Source: Agrococcus carbonis (lineage in GTDB: Bacteria; Actinomycetota; Actinomycetes; Actinomycetales; Microbacteriaceae). Taken from it: 64,000 nucleotides of DNA. The notes beneath the pieces are model-generated. The model saw only the letters and a program-made list of their open reading frames with translations, made no database searches and was not told the DNA's origin. The position numbers and the translations under genes were made by a program. Of the stretch, positions 32,914-48,180 are shown in pieces. The DNA lies in the NCBI RefSeq assembly GCF_900104705.1, contig NZ_LT629734.1, positions 186,001 to 250,000 on the forward strand, in the 5' to 3' direction. Each line of letters begins with the position of its first letter. Position 1 is the stretch's first letter.

Positions 32914-34404
32914 TCAGGCCTCGTCGGGATGCGGTGCGGAGTGCACGACCTCGATGCGGCGCTTGCCGTGGTACGCGGGCGCCGCCTCGGCGTGCACGTC
33001 GCCGACGCGGTGCACGCGCAGGTCGTTGGTGGAGCCCGAGATGCCCGGCGGCATGCCGGAGACCACGACGACCTTGTCGCCCGTCGCAGCGAGGCGCTTG
33101 CCGATGAGGATGTCGTCGACCTGGGCGATCATGTCGTCGGTGTGCATCACGCGGTCGACGAGGTGCGTCGTCATGCCCCAGATCATCTGCATGCGGCACT
33201 CGACCTCGGGGTCGGGCGTGAAGCCGAACATGGGGATCGCCGGGCGCAGGCGCGACATGCGGCGCGCAGAGTCGCCCGACTCCGTGAAGACGACGATCGC
33301 CTTCGCGTCGACGAACTCCGCCACCTCGAGCGCGGCGAGCGTGATCGCGCCGCCCTGCGTGCGCGGCTTCGTGCCGAGCGGAGGGATGCGGCCGAGCCCC
33401 TGCTCCTCCGCCGCCCCGATGATGCGCGACATCGTCTCGATCGTCGTGATCGCGTGCTTGCCGACGCTCGTCTCGCCCGAGAGCATCACCGCATCCGCGC
33501 CGTCGAGGATCGCGTTCGCGCAGTCGCTCGCCTCGGCGCGCGTGGGGCGCGGGTTCTCGATCATCGACTCGAGCACCTGGGTCGCGACGATCACGGGCTT
33601 GGCCCAGCGGCGCGCCATCTCGATCGCGCGCTTCTGCACGAGCGGGACCTGCTCGAGGGGCAGCTCGACGCCGAGGTCGCCGCGCGCGACCATGATCGCG
33701 TCGAACGCGTCGATGATGTCGGCGAGGTTCTCGACCGCCTGCGGCTTCTCGATCTTCGCGACGACGGGGAGCTTGCGGCCCTCCTCCGCCATGATCGCGT
33801 GGACGCGCTCGATGTCCTTCGCGTCGCGCACGAACGAGAGCGCGATGATGTCGGCGCCGAGGTCGAGCGCCCAGCGCAGGTCGGACTCGTCCTTCTCGCT
33901 CAGCGCCGGCACGTTGACGGCGACGCCGGGCAGGTTGATGCCCTTGTTCGACGACACCGGGCCGCCCACGACGACCTCGGTCACGACATCGGTCTCGGTC
34001 ACCTCGACGGCGCGCAGCACGATGCGGCCGTCGTCGATGAGCAGCGGGTCGCCGGGCCGCACGTCGGCGGGGAGGCCCGCGAACGTCGTGCCGGCGCGCT
34101 GGCCGTCGCCCTCGACCTCGTCGGTCGTGATCACGAACCGGTCGCCCTCGGCGAGGTCGTACGGGCCGCCCGGGATCCTGCCGAGGCGGATCTTCGGCCC
34201 CTGCAGGTCGACGAGGATGCCGACGGGCTTGCCGAGCTCGTCGGAGGCGCGGCGGATGTCGGCGTACACCTCCTCGTGGACGCTGCGGTCGCCATGGCTC
34301 AGGTTCATGCGCGCGACGTTCACTCCGGCTGCGATGGCGGCCTTCGTGGTCTCGTAGCCGGCAAGGGCCGGCCCCCACGTCGCGACGATCTTGGCTCTCT
34401 TCAC
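32914..34404 (-). CDS. pyk: Pyruvate kinase
   Basis: Makes pyruvate and ATP from phosphoenolpyruvate. The 496-residue protein has the family order: KIVATWGPA at the start, NLSHGD, VDLQGPKIRLG, the catalytic signature VVAKIEKPQAVENL, MVARGDLGVELP, PVIVATQVLESMI with PTRAEASDCANAILDGADAVMLSGETSVGKH, and the C-terminal allosteric domain. The start is GTG at 34404 with only a weak GAGTGA site. It lies after the gltD terminator and is likely a single-gene unit; REP-like repeats follow its stop. Confidence 0.97.
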   Translation of the reverse strand: MKRAKIVATWGPALAGYETTKAAIAAGVNVARMNLSHGDRSVHEEVYADIRRASDELGKPVGILVDLQGPKIRLGRIPGGPYDLAEGDRFVITTDEVEGDGQRAGTTFAGLPADVRPGDPLLIDDGRIVLRAVEVTETDVVTEVVVGGPVSSNKGINLPGVAVNVPALSEKDESDLRWALDLGADIIALSFVRDAKDIERVHAIMAEEGRKLPVVAKIEKPQAVENLADIIDAFDAIMVARGDLGVELPLEQVPLVQKRAIEMARRWAKPVIVATQVLESMIENPRPTRAEASDCANAILDGADAVMLSGETSVGKHAITTIETMSRIIGAAEEQGLGRIPPLGTKPRTQGGAITLAALEVAEFVDAKAIVVFTESGDSARRMSRLRPAIPMFGFTPDPEVECRMQMIWGMTTHLVDRVMHTDDMIAQVDDILIGKRLAATGDKVVVVSGMPPGISGSTNDLRVHRVGDVHAEAAPAYHGKRRIEVVHSAPHPDEA

Positions 34405-34473
34405 AAGTCACTCGCTTTCGTCCTCGCGCCGCCTGGGTGGGATCGGCACGATCGTCTTCCATCCTGCCAGCAA

Positions 34474-34500
34474 GGGCGCCCGGGACTCACCCGGGCGCCC
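34474..34500 (-). terminator. Terminator hairpin of gltB-gltD
   Basis: An 11-bp perfect inverted repeat (34474-34484 with 34490-34500) around a 5-nt loop begins 4 bp beyond the gltD stop. It is followed on the minus strand by TTGCTGG, with no long U tract. Confidence 0.75.
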
Positions 34501-34504
34501 TCGC

Positions 34505-35948
34505 TCACGCCGCGAAGGGGCGGTCGGTCGCTCGCACCGGCGACGGCAGCTCGCTCGATCCCTCGAGGTAGGCGTCGACCGCCGCGGCCGTCGCGCGGCC
34601 CTCGGCGATCGCCCACACGATGAGGGATGCGCCGCGTCCGGCGTCGCCGGCCACGAAGACGCCCGGGCGGTCGGTCGAGAAGTCGGCCCGCCGCTGCGGC
34701 AGGCCGCGCTCGAACGGGACGCCGAGCGCGTCGCCGATCGACGCATCCGCACCCGTGAAGCCGAGCGCGAGCAGCACGAGGTCGGCGGGGAGCTCGCGCT
34801 CGGTGCCGGCCTTGGGCCGCCGCACGCCGTCGACGATCTCGGTGTCGGCGATGCGGAGCGCCCGCACCTCGCCGGCCCCGTTCGCGAGGAACTCGACGGT
34901 CGAGACGAGGTACTCGCGCGCGCCGCCCTCCTCGTGGCTCGTCTGCACCTCGAAGAGGTTCGGGTGCACGGGCCACGGCTGGTGCGCGGGCCGCTCAGCG
35001 GGCGGCTGCACGCCGATCGCGAGGTTCGTGACCGAGAGCGCGCCCTGGCGGTGCGCGGTGCCGATGCAGTCGGAGCCGGTGTCGCCGCCGCCGAGCACGA
35101 CGACGTGCTTGCCCGCCGCCGAGATCTGGTCGGCGCGGGTGGCGCCGGCGACCGCGCGGTTCTGCTGCACGAGGTAGTCCATCGCGAGGTGCACGCCGTC
35201 GAGGCCGCGGCCCGGGATGTCGAGCTCGCGCGCGACGGGAGCGCCGGTCGCGACGACGACCGCGTCGAAGCGGTCGTACAGGTCGTCCCAGCTGAGGTCG
35301 CGGCCGATCTCGACGCCCGCGCGGAAGCGCGTGCCCTCCGCCTGCATCTGCGCGAGGCGCGCGTCGATCGTGCGCTTCTCGAGCTTGAAGTCGGGGATGC
35401 CGTAGCGCAGCAGGCCGCCGATGCGGTCGTCGCGCTCGTACACGGCCACGGTGTGCCCCGCGCGCGTGAGCTGCTGCGCGGCGGCGAGCCCCGCGGGGCC
35501 CGAGCCGACGACCGCGACCGTCTTGCCGGTGAGGCGTGCGGGCGGATGCGGCTCCGTCCAGCCGTTCGCGAACGCCTCGTCGGCGATCGACTGCTCGATC
35601 GACTTGATCGTCACCGCGGGCTGGTTGATGCCGAGCACGCACGACGACTCGCACGGCGCCGGGCACAGCCGCCCGGTGAGCTCGGGGAAGTTGTTCGTCG
35701 CGTGCAGCCGGTCGCTCGCGGCGCGCCCCTCGCCGCGCCACGTGAGGTCGTTCCACTCGGGGATGAGGTTGCCGAGCGGGCAGCCCTGGTGGCAGAACGG
35801 CACGCCGCAGTCCATGCAGCGCCCGGCCTGGCGCTGCAGCACCGCGCGGTCCCCCGGCTCGCCGATCTCGCGCCAGTCGAGGATGCGGACCGGCACGGGT
35901 CGCTTCTTCGGGAGCTCGCGCTCCGTCACCTTCAGGAATCCACGAGGA

Positions 35949-35956
<8 letters not shown>
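34505..35956 (-). CDS. gltD: Glutamate synthase (NADPH) small subunit
   Basis: Supplies electrons from NADPH through FAD and iron-sulfur clusters to GltB for glutamate synthesis. The 483 residues show the N-terminal cluster cysteines ([17 protein letters not shown] and CPAPCESSC), the FAD site [17 protein letters not shown] near residue 147, and the NADPH site [16 protein letters not shown] near 290, ending with [20 protein letters not shown]. The GTG start at 35956 lies inside the gltB end, an 8-bp overlap, so the pair is coupled. A strong terminator follows. Confidence 0.97.
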
Positions 35957-40514
<4,558 letters not shown>

Positions 40515-40563
40515 GTCGCTCCTATGTGCTCGGGCGGAAGGAGCGGGACGCCGTCGGCCCGCA

Positions 40564-40581
40564 GCGCGCAGAGGAGCGCGC
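40564..40581 (-). terminator. Small hairpin after lgt
   Basis: GCGCGC (40564-40569) pairs with GCGCGC (40576-40581) around a 6-nt loop, 5 bp beyond the lgt stop and 50 bp before gltB. It may mark the end of the his/trp-lgt unit. No U tract is seen. Confidence 0.35.
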
Positions 40582-40585
40582 GATG

Positions 40586-41758
40586 TCAGTGCTGCGCGGC
40601 CGCGGGTTCTGCGGCGGGCTCCGGGTCGTCCTGGGTGCGGGGCTCGGGGAGCTCGGTGTAGCGGGAAGAATCTACACCCTCTTCGGCGTCCGGGTCGCGA
40701 CCGGGCTCCCACGGCGAGGGCTCGAGGCCCGGGTGGCGGCGTGTCTGGACCACCCAGACGACGATGCCGATCGCGATCGCGAGGAACGCCATCCAGACGT
40801 TGGTGCGGATGCCGAGGAAGAGCTCCGAGGGGTCGACGCGGATCGTCTCGAACACCGAGCGGCCGATGCCGTACCAGATGAGGTAGAGCGCGATGAGGCG
40901 GCCCCACTGCACGTCGCGCTTGCGGTCGAGCCACAGCAGCAGCACGGCGCCGGCGACGTTCCAGACGATCTCGTAGGCGAAGGTCGGGTGGAAGAGCGTC
41001 TCGGGTGGCAGGCCGATCGGGAACGCGGGGTTGTCGGCCTCGATCTCGAGGCCCCACGGCAGGCCCGTCGGCTGCCCGAACAGCTCGTGATTGAACCAGT
41101 TGCCGAGGCGGCCGAAGGCCTGCGCGAGCAGCAGGCCGGGCGCGAGCGCGTCGACGAACGTCGAGAAGCGCAGGCCCGTCGTGCGGCAGCCGATCCAGAT
41201 GCCGATCGCGCCGCCGATGAGGGCGCCGAAGATCGCGATGCCGCCCTCCCAGACGTAGAACGCCGTCATCGGGTCGCGGCCGGGGCCGAAGTAGTCGTCG
41301 GGGTGCGTGACGACATGGAACAGGCGCGCGGCGGCGATGCCGAGCAGCACCGCCCACACGGCGATGTCGATGACGTAGCCGGCGTCGACGCCGCGCTGCC
41401 GCAGGCGGTAGCCGGTGAGCAGCGTCGCGACGACGATGCCCGCGAGGATGCACAGCGCGTAGGTCTGGATGCCCCACGAGGGGCCGACCATGCGCAGCAG
41501 GAAGGCGACCGCGACGCCGAACAGCAGGCTCATCAGCAGCGTCCAGGCGGCGTCCTTGCGGGTGAGCCGACCGGCGACGAGCCAGACGGCGAGCACGATG
41601 AGCGTGACGACGAGCCCGAGGACGAGGCCCGCGACGACCGCGCCGAGCACCGAGCCCTGCACGAGGTCCATCACGCCGATGGCCTCGAGCCACCGCCCGA
41701 TCGGCACCTGCTGCCACTCGGGACTGGGGCTGGGGATGCTCTGGAAGACGTTGGTCAC
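40586..41758 (-). CDS. lgt: Prolipoprotein diacylglyceryl transferase with an extra helix pair
   Basis: Attaches diacylglyceryl to the lipobox cysteine of prelipoproteins in the membrane. The family core is clear: [45 protein letters not shown], the signature [17 protein letters not shown], and [12 protein letters not shown]. At 390 residues it is long for the family. Between the N-terminal [15 protein letters not shown] and the first core helix (from residue 97) lies an insert of about 75 residues with two further predicted helices (34-62 and 71-88). A charged 50-residue tail ends the protein. GTG start overlapping the trpA stop. Confidence 0.95.
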   Translation of the reverse strand: MTNVFQSIPSPSPEWQQVPIGRWLEAIGVMDLVQGSVLGAVVAGLVLGLVVTLIVLAVWLVAGRLTRKDAAWTLLMSLLFGVAVAFLLRMVGPSWGIQTYALCILAGIVVATLLTGYRLRQRGVDAGYVIDIAVWAVLLGIAAARLFHVVTHPDDYFGPGRDPMTAFYVWEGGIAIFGALIGGAIGIWIGCRTTGLRFSTFVDALAPGLLLAQAFGRLGNWFNHELFGQPTGLPWGLEIEADNPAFPIGLPPETLFHPTFAYEIVWNVAGAVLLLWLDRKRDVQWGRLIALYLIWYGIGRSVFETIRVDPSELFLGIRTNVWMAFLAIAIGIVVWVVQTRRHPGLEPSPWEPGRDPDAEEGVDSSRYTELPEPRTQDDPEPAAEPAAAQH

Positions 41759-42623
41759 GCGGTGGCGCCCTTCTGTGCTGATGCCTTCGGTGCGGAGGAC
41801 TGCGACGACGTCGCCGGACCGCCGTCGAGTGTACCGGCGGCGAGGGAGGCGGCGAGCTCGCGCACCGCCGGCACGCCCCCGTCGCCGAGCGCGCGCACGA
41901 GCGCCGATCCGACGATCGCGCCGTCGGCGTAGGCGAGCACGTCGCGCACCTGCTCGGCGGTCGAGACGCCGAGGCCGACGCAGCGCAGCACCTCGGTGCC
42001 GGATGCGGCGGCGCGGGCCGCGATGCGGTCGGAGAGCGTGCGGGCGGCCGCGTCGACATCCTGGCGCGCGCCCGTCGTGCCCATCGTCGAGACGGTGTAG
42101 ACGAAGCCGCGGGAGGCGGCGATCGCGGCGTCGAGCCGCGCGGCGGACGACGAGGGTGCGGCGAGGAAGACGCGGTCGAGGTCGTGCCGCTCGGCGGCGT
42201 CGAGCCACTCGGCGGCGTTCTCGGGCGTGAGGTCGGGCGTGATGAGGCCGGCGCCGCCCGCAGCCGCGAGCTGCTCGGCGAAGCGCTCGACGCCGTAGCG
42301 GAGCACCGGGTTCCAGTAGGTCATCACGAGCACGGGCACGTCGGTGCGAGCGGTGATGGCCGCGATCGCCTCGAAGAGCTCGTCGAGGCGGAAGCCGCGC
42401 TCGAGCGTCGCCTGCGTCGCGGCCTGGATGACGGGGCCGTCCATGCCGGGGTCGGAGTAGGGCACGCCGAGCTCGATGGCCGTGCAGCCGGCCTCGGCGA
42501 TCGCGACGGCCGCCTCGATGCTCGTGGCGAGGTCGGGGAAGCCGACCGGGAGGTAGCCGATGAGCGCCCGGTTGCCGCTGTCGCGGATGGCGTCCTCGGT
42601 GCGGCGCCCTGCACGCATGGCGC

Positions 42624-42627
<4 letters not shown>
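41755..42627 (-). CDS. trpA: Tryptophan synthase alpha chain
   Basis: Cleaves indole-3-glycerol phosphate to indole, which is channelled to TrpB. The barrel shows [14 protein letters not shown], the catalytic Glu in [18 protein letters not shown] with the catalytic Asp in the following loop, [13 protein letters not shown], and [14 protein letters not shown]. The start chosen is GTG at 42627, overlapping the trpB stop as GTGA (290 residues); an ATG three codons later is possible. An Ala/Ser-rich tail of about 20 residues follows the barrel. It is coupled to trpB before and lgt after. Confidence 0.96.
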
Positions 42628-43834
<1,207 letters not shown>

Positions 43835-43838
<4 letters not shown>

Positions 43839-44623
43839 GATGCCCTCCCGAACTCGGCGACGCGGGCCTCCGGGTCGCCGTGCGTCACCAGTGCCTCGCC
43901 GACGAGCACCGCATCCGCCCCGTCACGGCGGTAGCGCGCGACGTCGGCGGCCTCGCGGACGCCCGACTCGGCGACCGCGACGGTGCCGGCGGGGATGCGC
44001 TCGCGCAGCTCGGCGAAGCGCTCGGGGTGCATCGTGAAGGTCTTGAGGTCGCGCGTGTTGACGCCCAGGATGCGGGCGTCGACCGCGAGGGCCGCGTCGA
44101 TCTCGCGCTCGTCGTGCACCTCGACGAGCACCGACAAGCCGAGGTCGGTCGCGAAGCGGTGCAGCTGCTCGAGCCGCGCCGGCTCGAGCGACGCGACGAT
44201 CAGCAGGGCGAGGTCGGCGCCGAAGGCGCGCGCCTCGAGCAGCTGGTACTCGTCGGCGATGAAGTCCTTGCGCAGCACCGGCAGCGACACGGCGGCGCGC
44301 ACGGCCTGCAGATCCTCGAGCGAGCCGAGGAAGCGGCGCCCCTCGGTGAGCACGCTGATCGCGCTCGCGCCGCCGGCCTCGTAGCGGGCGGCGAGCGCCG
44401 CGGGCTCGGGGATGTCGGCGAGCGGGCCCTTCGACGGGCTCGCGCGCTTCACCTCGGCGATGATGTGCGGGCCGTCGGAGTCGGCCTTCGGCGTGCCGAG
44501 GATCGCGGCGGCGTCACGGGGCTGCGGCGTGGCGAGCGCGATCGACTCGAGGCGCGCGGTCGGCAGCGACTCGCGCCGCTGCGCCGCATCCTCGAGCGCG
44601 CCCGCGGTGAGCGCGTCGAGCAC
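43835..44623 (-). CDS. trpC: Indole-3-glycerol phosphate synthase
   Basis: Closes the indole ring from CdRP. The 262-residue barrel shows [18 protein letters not shown] with the catalytic lysine, [39 protein letters not shown] with the second lysine, [12 protein letters not shown] and [14 protein letters not shown]. The frame continues upstream, but the GTG at 44623 gives the usual short N-terminus. It begins two bases after the HGxxPAAW gene. There is no trpF in this cluster; in actinobacteria the HisA homologue often does that reaction. Confidence 0.96.
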
Positions 44624-44625
44624 GG

Positions 44626-44895
44626 TCAGTGGCCCTGCGCGCCGAAGCCGGCCTTGGCAAGGATCGGCCAGAGGAGGGCGCCGACGAGCAGCAGGCCCGC
44701 GCTCGCCCACACCAGCACGGGCATGTCGAGGAAGAAGAAGAGCGTGCCGAGGAGGATGGCGACGAGCATGACGACGACGCTCGTCCAGCCGGCGCGCGAG
44801 TTGCCGTGGCCGGGGTCGACGAACGCGGGGTCGTAGTCGGCGACGTGCAGCTCCTCGGCGTGCTCGTCGCTGATGCCGTTGCTGCGTGCCTTCAC
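44626..44895 (-). CDS. HGxxPAAW-type small membrane protein of the trp cluster
   Basis: An 89-residue protein with the family motif GHGNSRAGW near residue 30 and two hydrophobic helices (about 38-55 and 61-80). Such HGxxPAAW proteins are found between trpE and trpC across actinobacteria; their function is unknown. The start is GTG at 44895 with GAGGAG upstream. It is the gene directly before trpC and follows the larger trp-associated membrane protein. Confidence 0.85.
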   Translation of the reverse strand: MKARSNGISDEHAEELHVADYDPAFVDPGHGNSRAGWTSVVVMLVAILLGTLFFFLDMPVLVWASAGLLLVGALLWPILAKAGFGAQGH

Positions 44896-44945
44896 GGTGC
44901 TCCTCGGGTCGATCCAGGGCGCGCGGAATGCGCCTCGGGGCCAGT

Positions 44946-45506
44946 CTATCGAGTCGGATCCTCGCCGTCGTCCATCGCGTCCCAGGCGAGTCCCGAGCCG
45001 GTGCGCTCGTAGCGCGCCGCGCGCTTCGCCCGCGCGGGCCAGCGGTGCCCCGTCGCGAGCGTCCACGCGCCCGCGATCGCGGCGACGGCGCCCGCGGCGA
45101 AGCCTGCGCCCTGCCAGCCGTCGGCGACGAGGCTCGCGACCTCGGCCGCCTGCGCGCTGCCGGCGATGCCCGTCGCGTCGGCGACGAGCACGTCGAGCGC
45201 GCGCCCGATGCCGCCCTGCGCCGCCGAGACGTGCGCGATGAGGCCGGCGCCGAGCGCGAGGGCGAGCACCCCGAGCACGACGCGCCACGCGCGGCCCGCG
45301 AGCGGCAGCACGAGCGCGAGCACCGCGCAGGCGAGCGCCATGACCGTGAGCGCCCCCGCGAGCTGCTGGCCGGTCGCGGCGAGCTCGCGGCCGTCGACGA
45401 GCACGACGCTCGCCCAGGGCTGCGTCGCCGAGAGCAGGCCGAGCGCCGCGGCGAGCAGCAGCAGCGCCGACGCGACCGTGCGGCCGCGCGCGAGCAGCCG
45501 GCTCAC
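44946..45506 (-). CDS. Trp biosynthesis-associated membrane protein
   Basis: A 186-residue membrane protein with four helices (about 10-28, 48-68, 75-98 and 128-150) and the conserved ATQPWASV after the first helix. This family lies downstream of trpE in many actinobacteria (Rv1610 in Mycobacterium tuberculosis) and has no proven role. The GTG start at 45506 overlaps the trpE stop (GTGA), so it is translated with trpE. Its acidic tail (AWDAMDDGEDPTR) is probably cytosolic. Confidence 0.85.
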   Translation of the reverse strand: MSRLLARGRTVASALLLLAAALGLLSATQPWASVVLVDGRELAATGQQLAGALTVMALACAVLALVLPLAGRAWRVVLGVLALALGAGLIAHVSAAQGGIGRALDVLVADATGIAGSAQAAEVASLVADGWQGAGFAAGAVAAIAGAWTLATGHRWPARAKRAARYERTGSGLAWDAMDDGEDPTR

Positions 45507-47035
45507 GGCCTCCCCCGCATCGACGAGGCGACGGCGACGGCGCGCAGCGGCGCGGCGGCCTTGCTCCGCACCTCCCGCAGCTCCGTCTCCGGGTCGCTGT
45601 CGGCGACGAGGCCCGCGCCCGACTGCACGTGCGCGACCCCTGCCCGCATCGTGACGGTGCGGATCGCGATCGCGAGATCCGCATCCCCGTCGAGGTCGAA
45701 CCATCCGACGACCCCGCCGTAGACGCCGCGCTGGGCGGGCTCGAGCTCGTCGATGAGCTCGAGCGCGCGCGGCTTCGGCGCACCCGAGAGCGTGCCGGCG
45801 GGGAACGTCGCGCGGAACGCGTCGACGGCCGACGCATCCGATCGCATGTCGCCCTCGACGGTCGAGACGATGTGCATGATGTGGCTGAAGCGCTCGATCG
45901 CCATGAGCTCGGTCACGGCGACCGTGCCCGGCACGCACACCTTCGCGAGGTCGTTGCGGGCGAGGTCGACGAGCATGACGTGCTCGCTGCGCTCCTTGGG
46001 GTCGGCGAGCAGCTCCTCGGCGAGGTCGCGGTCGGCGGATGCGTCGGCGCCGCGCGGGCGGGAGCCCGCGATCGGGTGCATGGTCGCCCGGCCCTCGTGG
46101 ACGGTGACGAGCGCCTCGGGGCTCGAGCCGACGACCGCGTACGGCTCGCCGTCGGCCGTCTCGAGGCTCAGCAGGTAGAGGTAGGGCGAGGGGTTCAGCA
46201 TGCGCAGCACGCGGTAGACCTCGAGCGGGTCGGCGTCGGTCGGCAGGTCGAAGCGCGCCGAGAGCACGACCTGGAAGACGTCGCCGTCGACGATGTGCCG
46301 CTTCGACGACTCGACCATGCCGCGGAAGTCCTCTGCGCTCAGCCGAGAGGTCGGGTCGGGCTGGGCCTCGCGGTCGAGCGCGGCGATCGCGCCGGGGGCG
46401 GGCGCGACGAGCGCCGCCTCGAGCGCGTCGAGCCGCGCCTGCGCGTCGCGCCACAGCGCATCCGCCGTCTCTGCCCCGTCGTTGAGGGCGTTCGCGACGA
46501 GGTGCGCGGCGCCGGTGCGGTGGTCGAGCACCACGAGGGCCGACACGAGCGACATCGCGATCGCGGGCACGTCGACGTCGCGCTCGGGCGCGTCGGGCAG
46601 CCGCTCGAGCTCGCGCACGACCTCCCAGCCGATGTGGCCGACCATGCCGGTCGTCAGGCGCGGCAGGCCGGGGATGCGCGGGGTCGCCCAGCGGCGGAGC
46701 ACGTGCTCGAGCGCGGCGAGGCCGCCCTCCGGCGCGTCGTCACCGAGGAGGCGCTCGGCGCCCACGTGCTCGGAGCGCCACACGACGCGGCCGCGGTCGG
46801 CGGTGAGCTGCCCGAACGAGGCGACGCCGACGAAGGAGTAGCGGTTCCAGACGCCCTGCTCGGCCGACTCGAGCAGGAAGCTGCCCGGGCGCGCGGCGCC
46901 GTCGGCGTCGAGGGCGAGGCGCCGGTAGACGCCCACGGGCGTCTCGCCGTCGAGGAAGACCTCGCGCACGACCGGCACGACGCGGTGGCCCTCGAGGAGC
47001 GCGTCGAACGCCGCGCGGTCGGTGCCGGTGGTCAC
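45503..47035 (-). CDS. trpE: Anthranilate synthase component I
   Basis: Converts chorismate to anthranilate with ammonia from a glutamine amidotransferase subunit, which is not in the window. The 510 residues contain the N-terminal tryptophan-binding segment (SFLLESAEQGVWNRYSFVGV) and the chorismate-binding core (YLYLLSLETADGEPYAVVGSSPEALV, HPIAGSRPRG, DLARNDLAKVC, FPAGTLSGAPKPRALELIDELE, VQSGAGLVADSDPE). Feedback inhibition by tryptophan is thus likely. The GTG start overlaps the hisI stop. No leader peptide or attenuator fits in the overlap. Confidence 0.97.
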   Translation of the reverse strand: MTTGTDRAAFDALLEGHRVVPVVREVFLDGETPVGVYRRLALDADGAARPGSFLLESAEQGVWNRYSFVGVASFGQLTADRGRVVWRSEHVGAERLLGDDAPEGGLAALEHVLRRWATPRIPGLPRLTTGMVGHIGWEVVRELERLPDAPERDVDVPAIAMSLVSALVVLDHRTGAAHLVANALNDGAETADALWRDAQARLDALEAALVAPAPGAIAALDREAQPDPTSRLSAEDFRGMVESSKRHIVDGDVFQVVLSARFDLPTDADPLEVYRVLRMLNPSPYLYLLSLETADGEPYAVVGSSPEALVTVHEGRATMHPIAGSRPRGADASADRDLAEELLADPKERSEHVMLVDLARNDLAKVCVPGTVAVTELMAIERFSHIMHIVSTVEGDMRSDASAVDAFRATFPAGTLSGAPKPRALELIDELEPAQRGVYGGVVGWFDLDGDADLAIAIRTVTMRAGVAHVQSGAGLVADSDPETELREVRSKAAAPLRAVAVASSMRGRP

Positions 47036-47400
47036 GCGTCGCTCCCGTCGGCCACGGGCACGGGCGTGAAGAAGCACGAGCGGGCGCCCGTGTGGCACGC
47101 GGGGCCGGTCTGGTCGACGCGGATCAGCAGCGCGTCGCCGTCGCAGTCGAGCGCGATCGAGCGCGGCACCTGGATGTTGCCGGAGGTGTCGCCCTTCCGC
47201 CAGTACTCCTGGCGCGAGCGCGACCAGAACGTCACGCGGCCCTCGGTCGCCGTGCGGCGCAGCGCCTCGTCGTCCATGTAGCCGACCATGAGCACATCGC
47301 CCGTCGCGTCGTCCTGGATGACCGCGGCGACGAGGCCGTCGGCGTCCTTCTTGAGCAGTGGCATCGAGCCATCCGTCATCGCACCGTCACCGGCCTTCAT
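47032..47400 (-). CDS. hisI: Phosphoribosyl-AMP cyclohydrolase
   Basis: Opens the adenine ring of PR-AMP, the third step of histidine synthesis. The protein (122 residues from 47400) carries the family set: [43 protein letters not shown], the metal site [21 protein letters not shown], and CFF. Three ATGs are possible: 47400 (ATGA overlap with hisF), 47379 and 47364. A 21-bp duplication at the junction copied the stop-start context, so the true start is uncertain. HisE is a separate gene in the same cluster. Confidence 0.95.
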   Translation of the reverse strand: MKAGDGAMTDGSMPLLKKDADGLVAAVIQDDATGDVLMVGYMDDEALRRTATEGRVTFWSRSRQEYWRKGDTSGNIQVPRSIALDCDGDALLIRVDQTGPACHTGARSCFFTPVPVADGSDA

Positions 47401-48155
47401 CGCACCGTCACCCCGGCCTCCCGCATCGCGGCCTTCACCTCGCCGATCGTGCACTGCCCGCTGTGGAAGATGCTCGCGGCGAGCACGGCATCCGCCCCCG
47501 CCTCGACCGCCGGCGCGAAGTGCGCCGGCTCCCCCGCGCCGCCCGAGGCGATCACGGGGGTCGTCGCGGCTTCGCGCACGGCCCGCAGCAGCTCGAGGTC
47601 GAAGCCCTCCTTCGTGCCGTCGGCGTCGATCGAGTTGACGAGCAGCTCTCCGACGCCGCGGGAGACGCCCTCGCGCGCCCACGCGATGGCGTCGAGGCCG
47701 GCGCCGCGGCTGCCGCCGTGGGTCGTCACCTCGAAGCCGCTCGGCATCGACGCCTCGCGCCGCACGTCGAGCGAGAGGACGAGCACCTGCGAGCCGAAGT
47801 CGGCCACGATGCGGTCGATGAGCTCGGGGTCGCGGATCGCGGCGGAGTTGACGCCCACCTTGTCGGCACCGTGCGCGAGCAGGCGCGCGACGTCGTCGCG
47901 CGAGCGCACGCCGCCGCCGACGGTCAGCGGGATGAAGATCTGCTCGGCGGTGCGCTCGACGACCTCGAGCATCGTGCCGGCATCCTCGACGGTCGCCTTG
48001 ACGTCGAGGAACGTCAGCTCGTCGGCGCCCTGCTCGGCGTAGCGCGCGGCGAGCTCGACGGGGTCGCCCTGATCGGTGAGCCCCTGGAACTTCACGCCCT
48101 TGACGACGCGGCCGTGCGCGACGTCGAGGCACGGGATGACGCGGGTCGCGAGCAT
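47397..48155 (-). CDS. hisF: Imidazole glycerol phosphate synthase cyclase subunit
   Basis: Forms imidazole glycerol phosphate and AICAR with ammonia from HisH, which is not nearby. The 252-residue barrel opens [17 protein letters not shown] with the catalytic Asp, continues with [48 protein letters not shown] with the second Asp, and [11 protein letters not shown]. Good ribosome site (GAGG). It lies 25 bp after hisG and couples into hisI. Confidence 0.97.
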   Translation of the reverse strand: MLATRVIPCLDVAHGRVVKGVKFQGLTDQGDPVELAARYAEQGADELTFLDVKATVEDAGTMLEVVERTAEQIFIPLTVGGGVRSRDDVARLLAHGADKVGVNSAAIRDPELIDRIVADFGSQVLVLSLDVRREASMPSGFEVTTHGGSRGAGLDAIAWAREGVSRGVGELLVNSIDADGTKEGFDLELLRAVREAATTPVIASGGAGEPAHFAPAVEAGADAVLAASIFHSGQCTIGEVKAAMREAGVTVR

Positions 48156-48180
48156 CGTGGACCTCCTCGGTTCGGGCGCC

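Noticed and set aside
47036..47100. Tryptophan attenuator or T-box before trpE
   Set aside because: trpE overlaps hisI by a GTGA junction, leaving no leader, and no Trp-rich leader peptide is visible.
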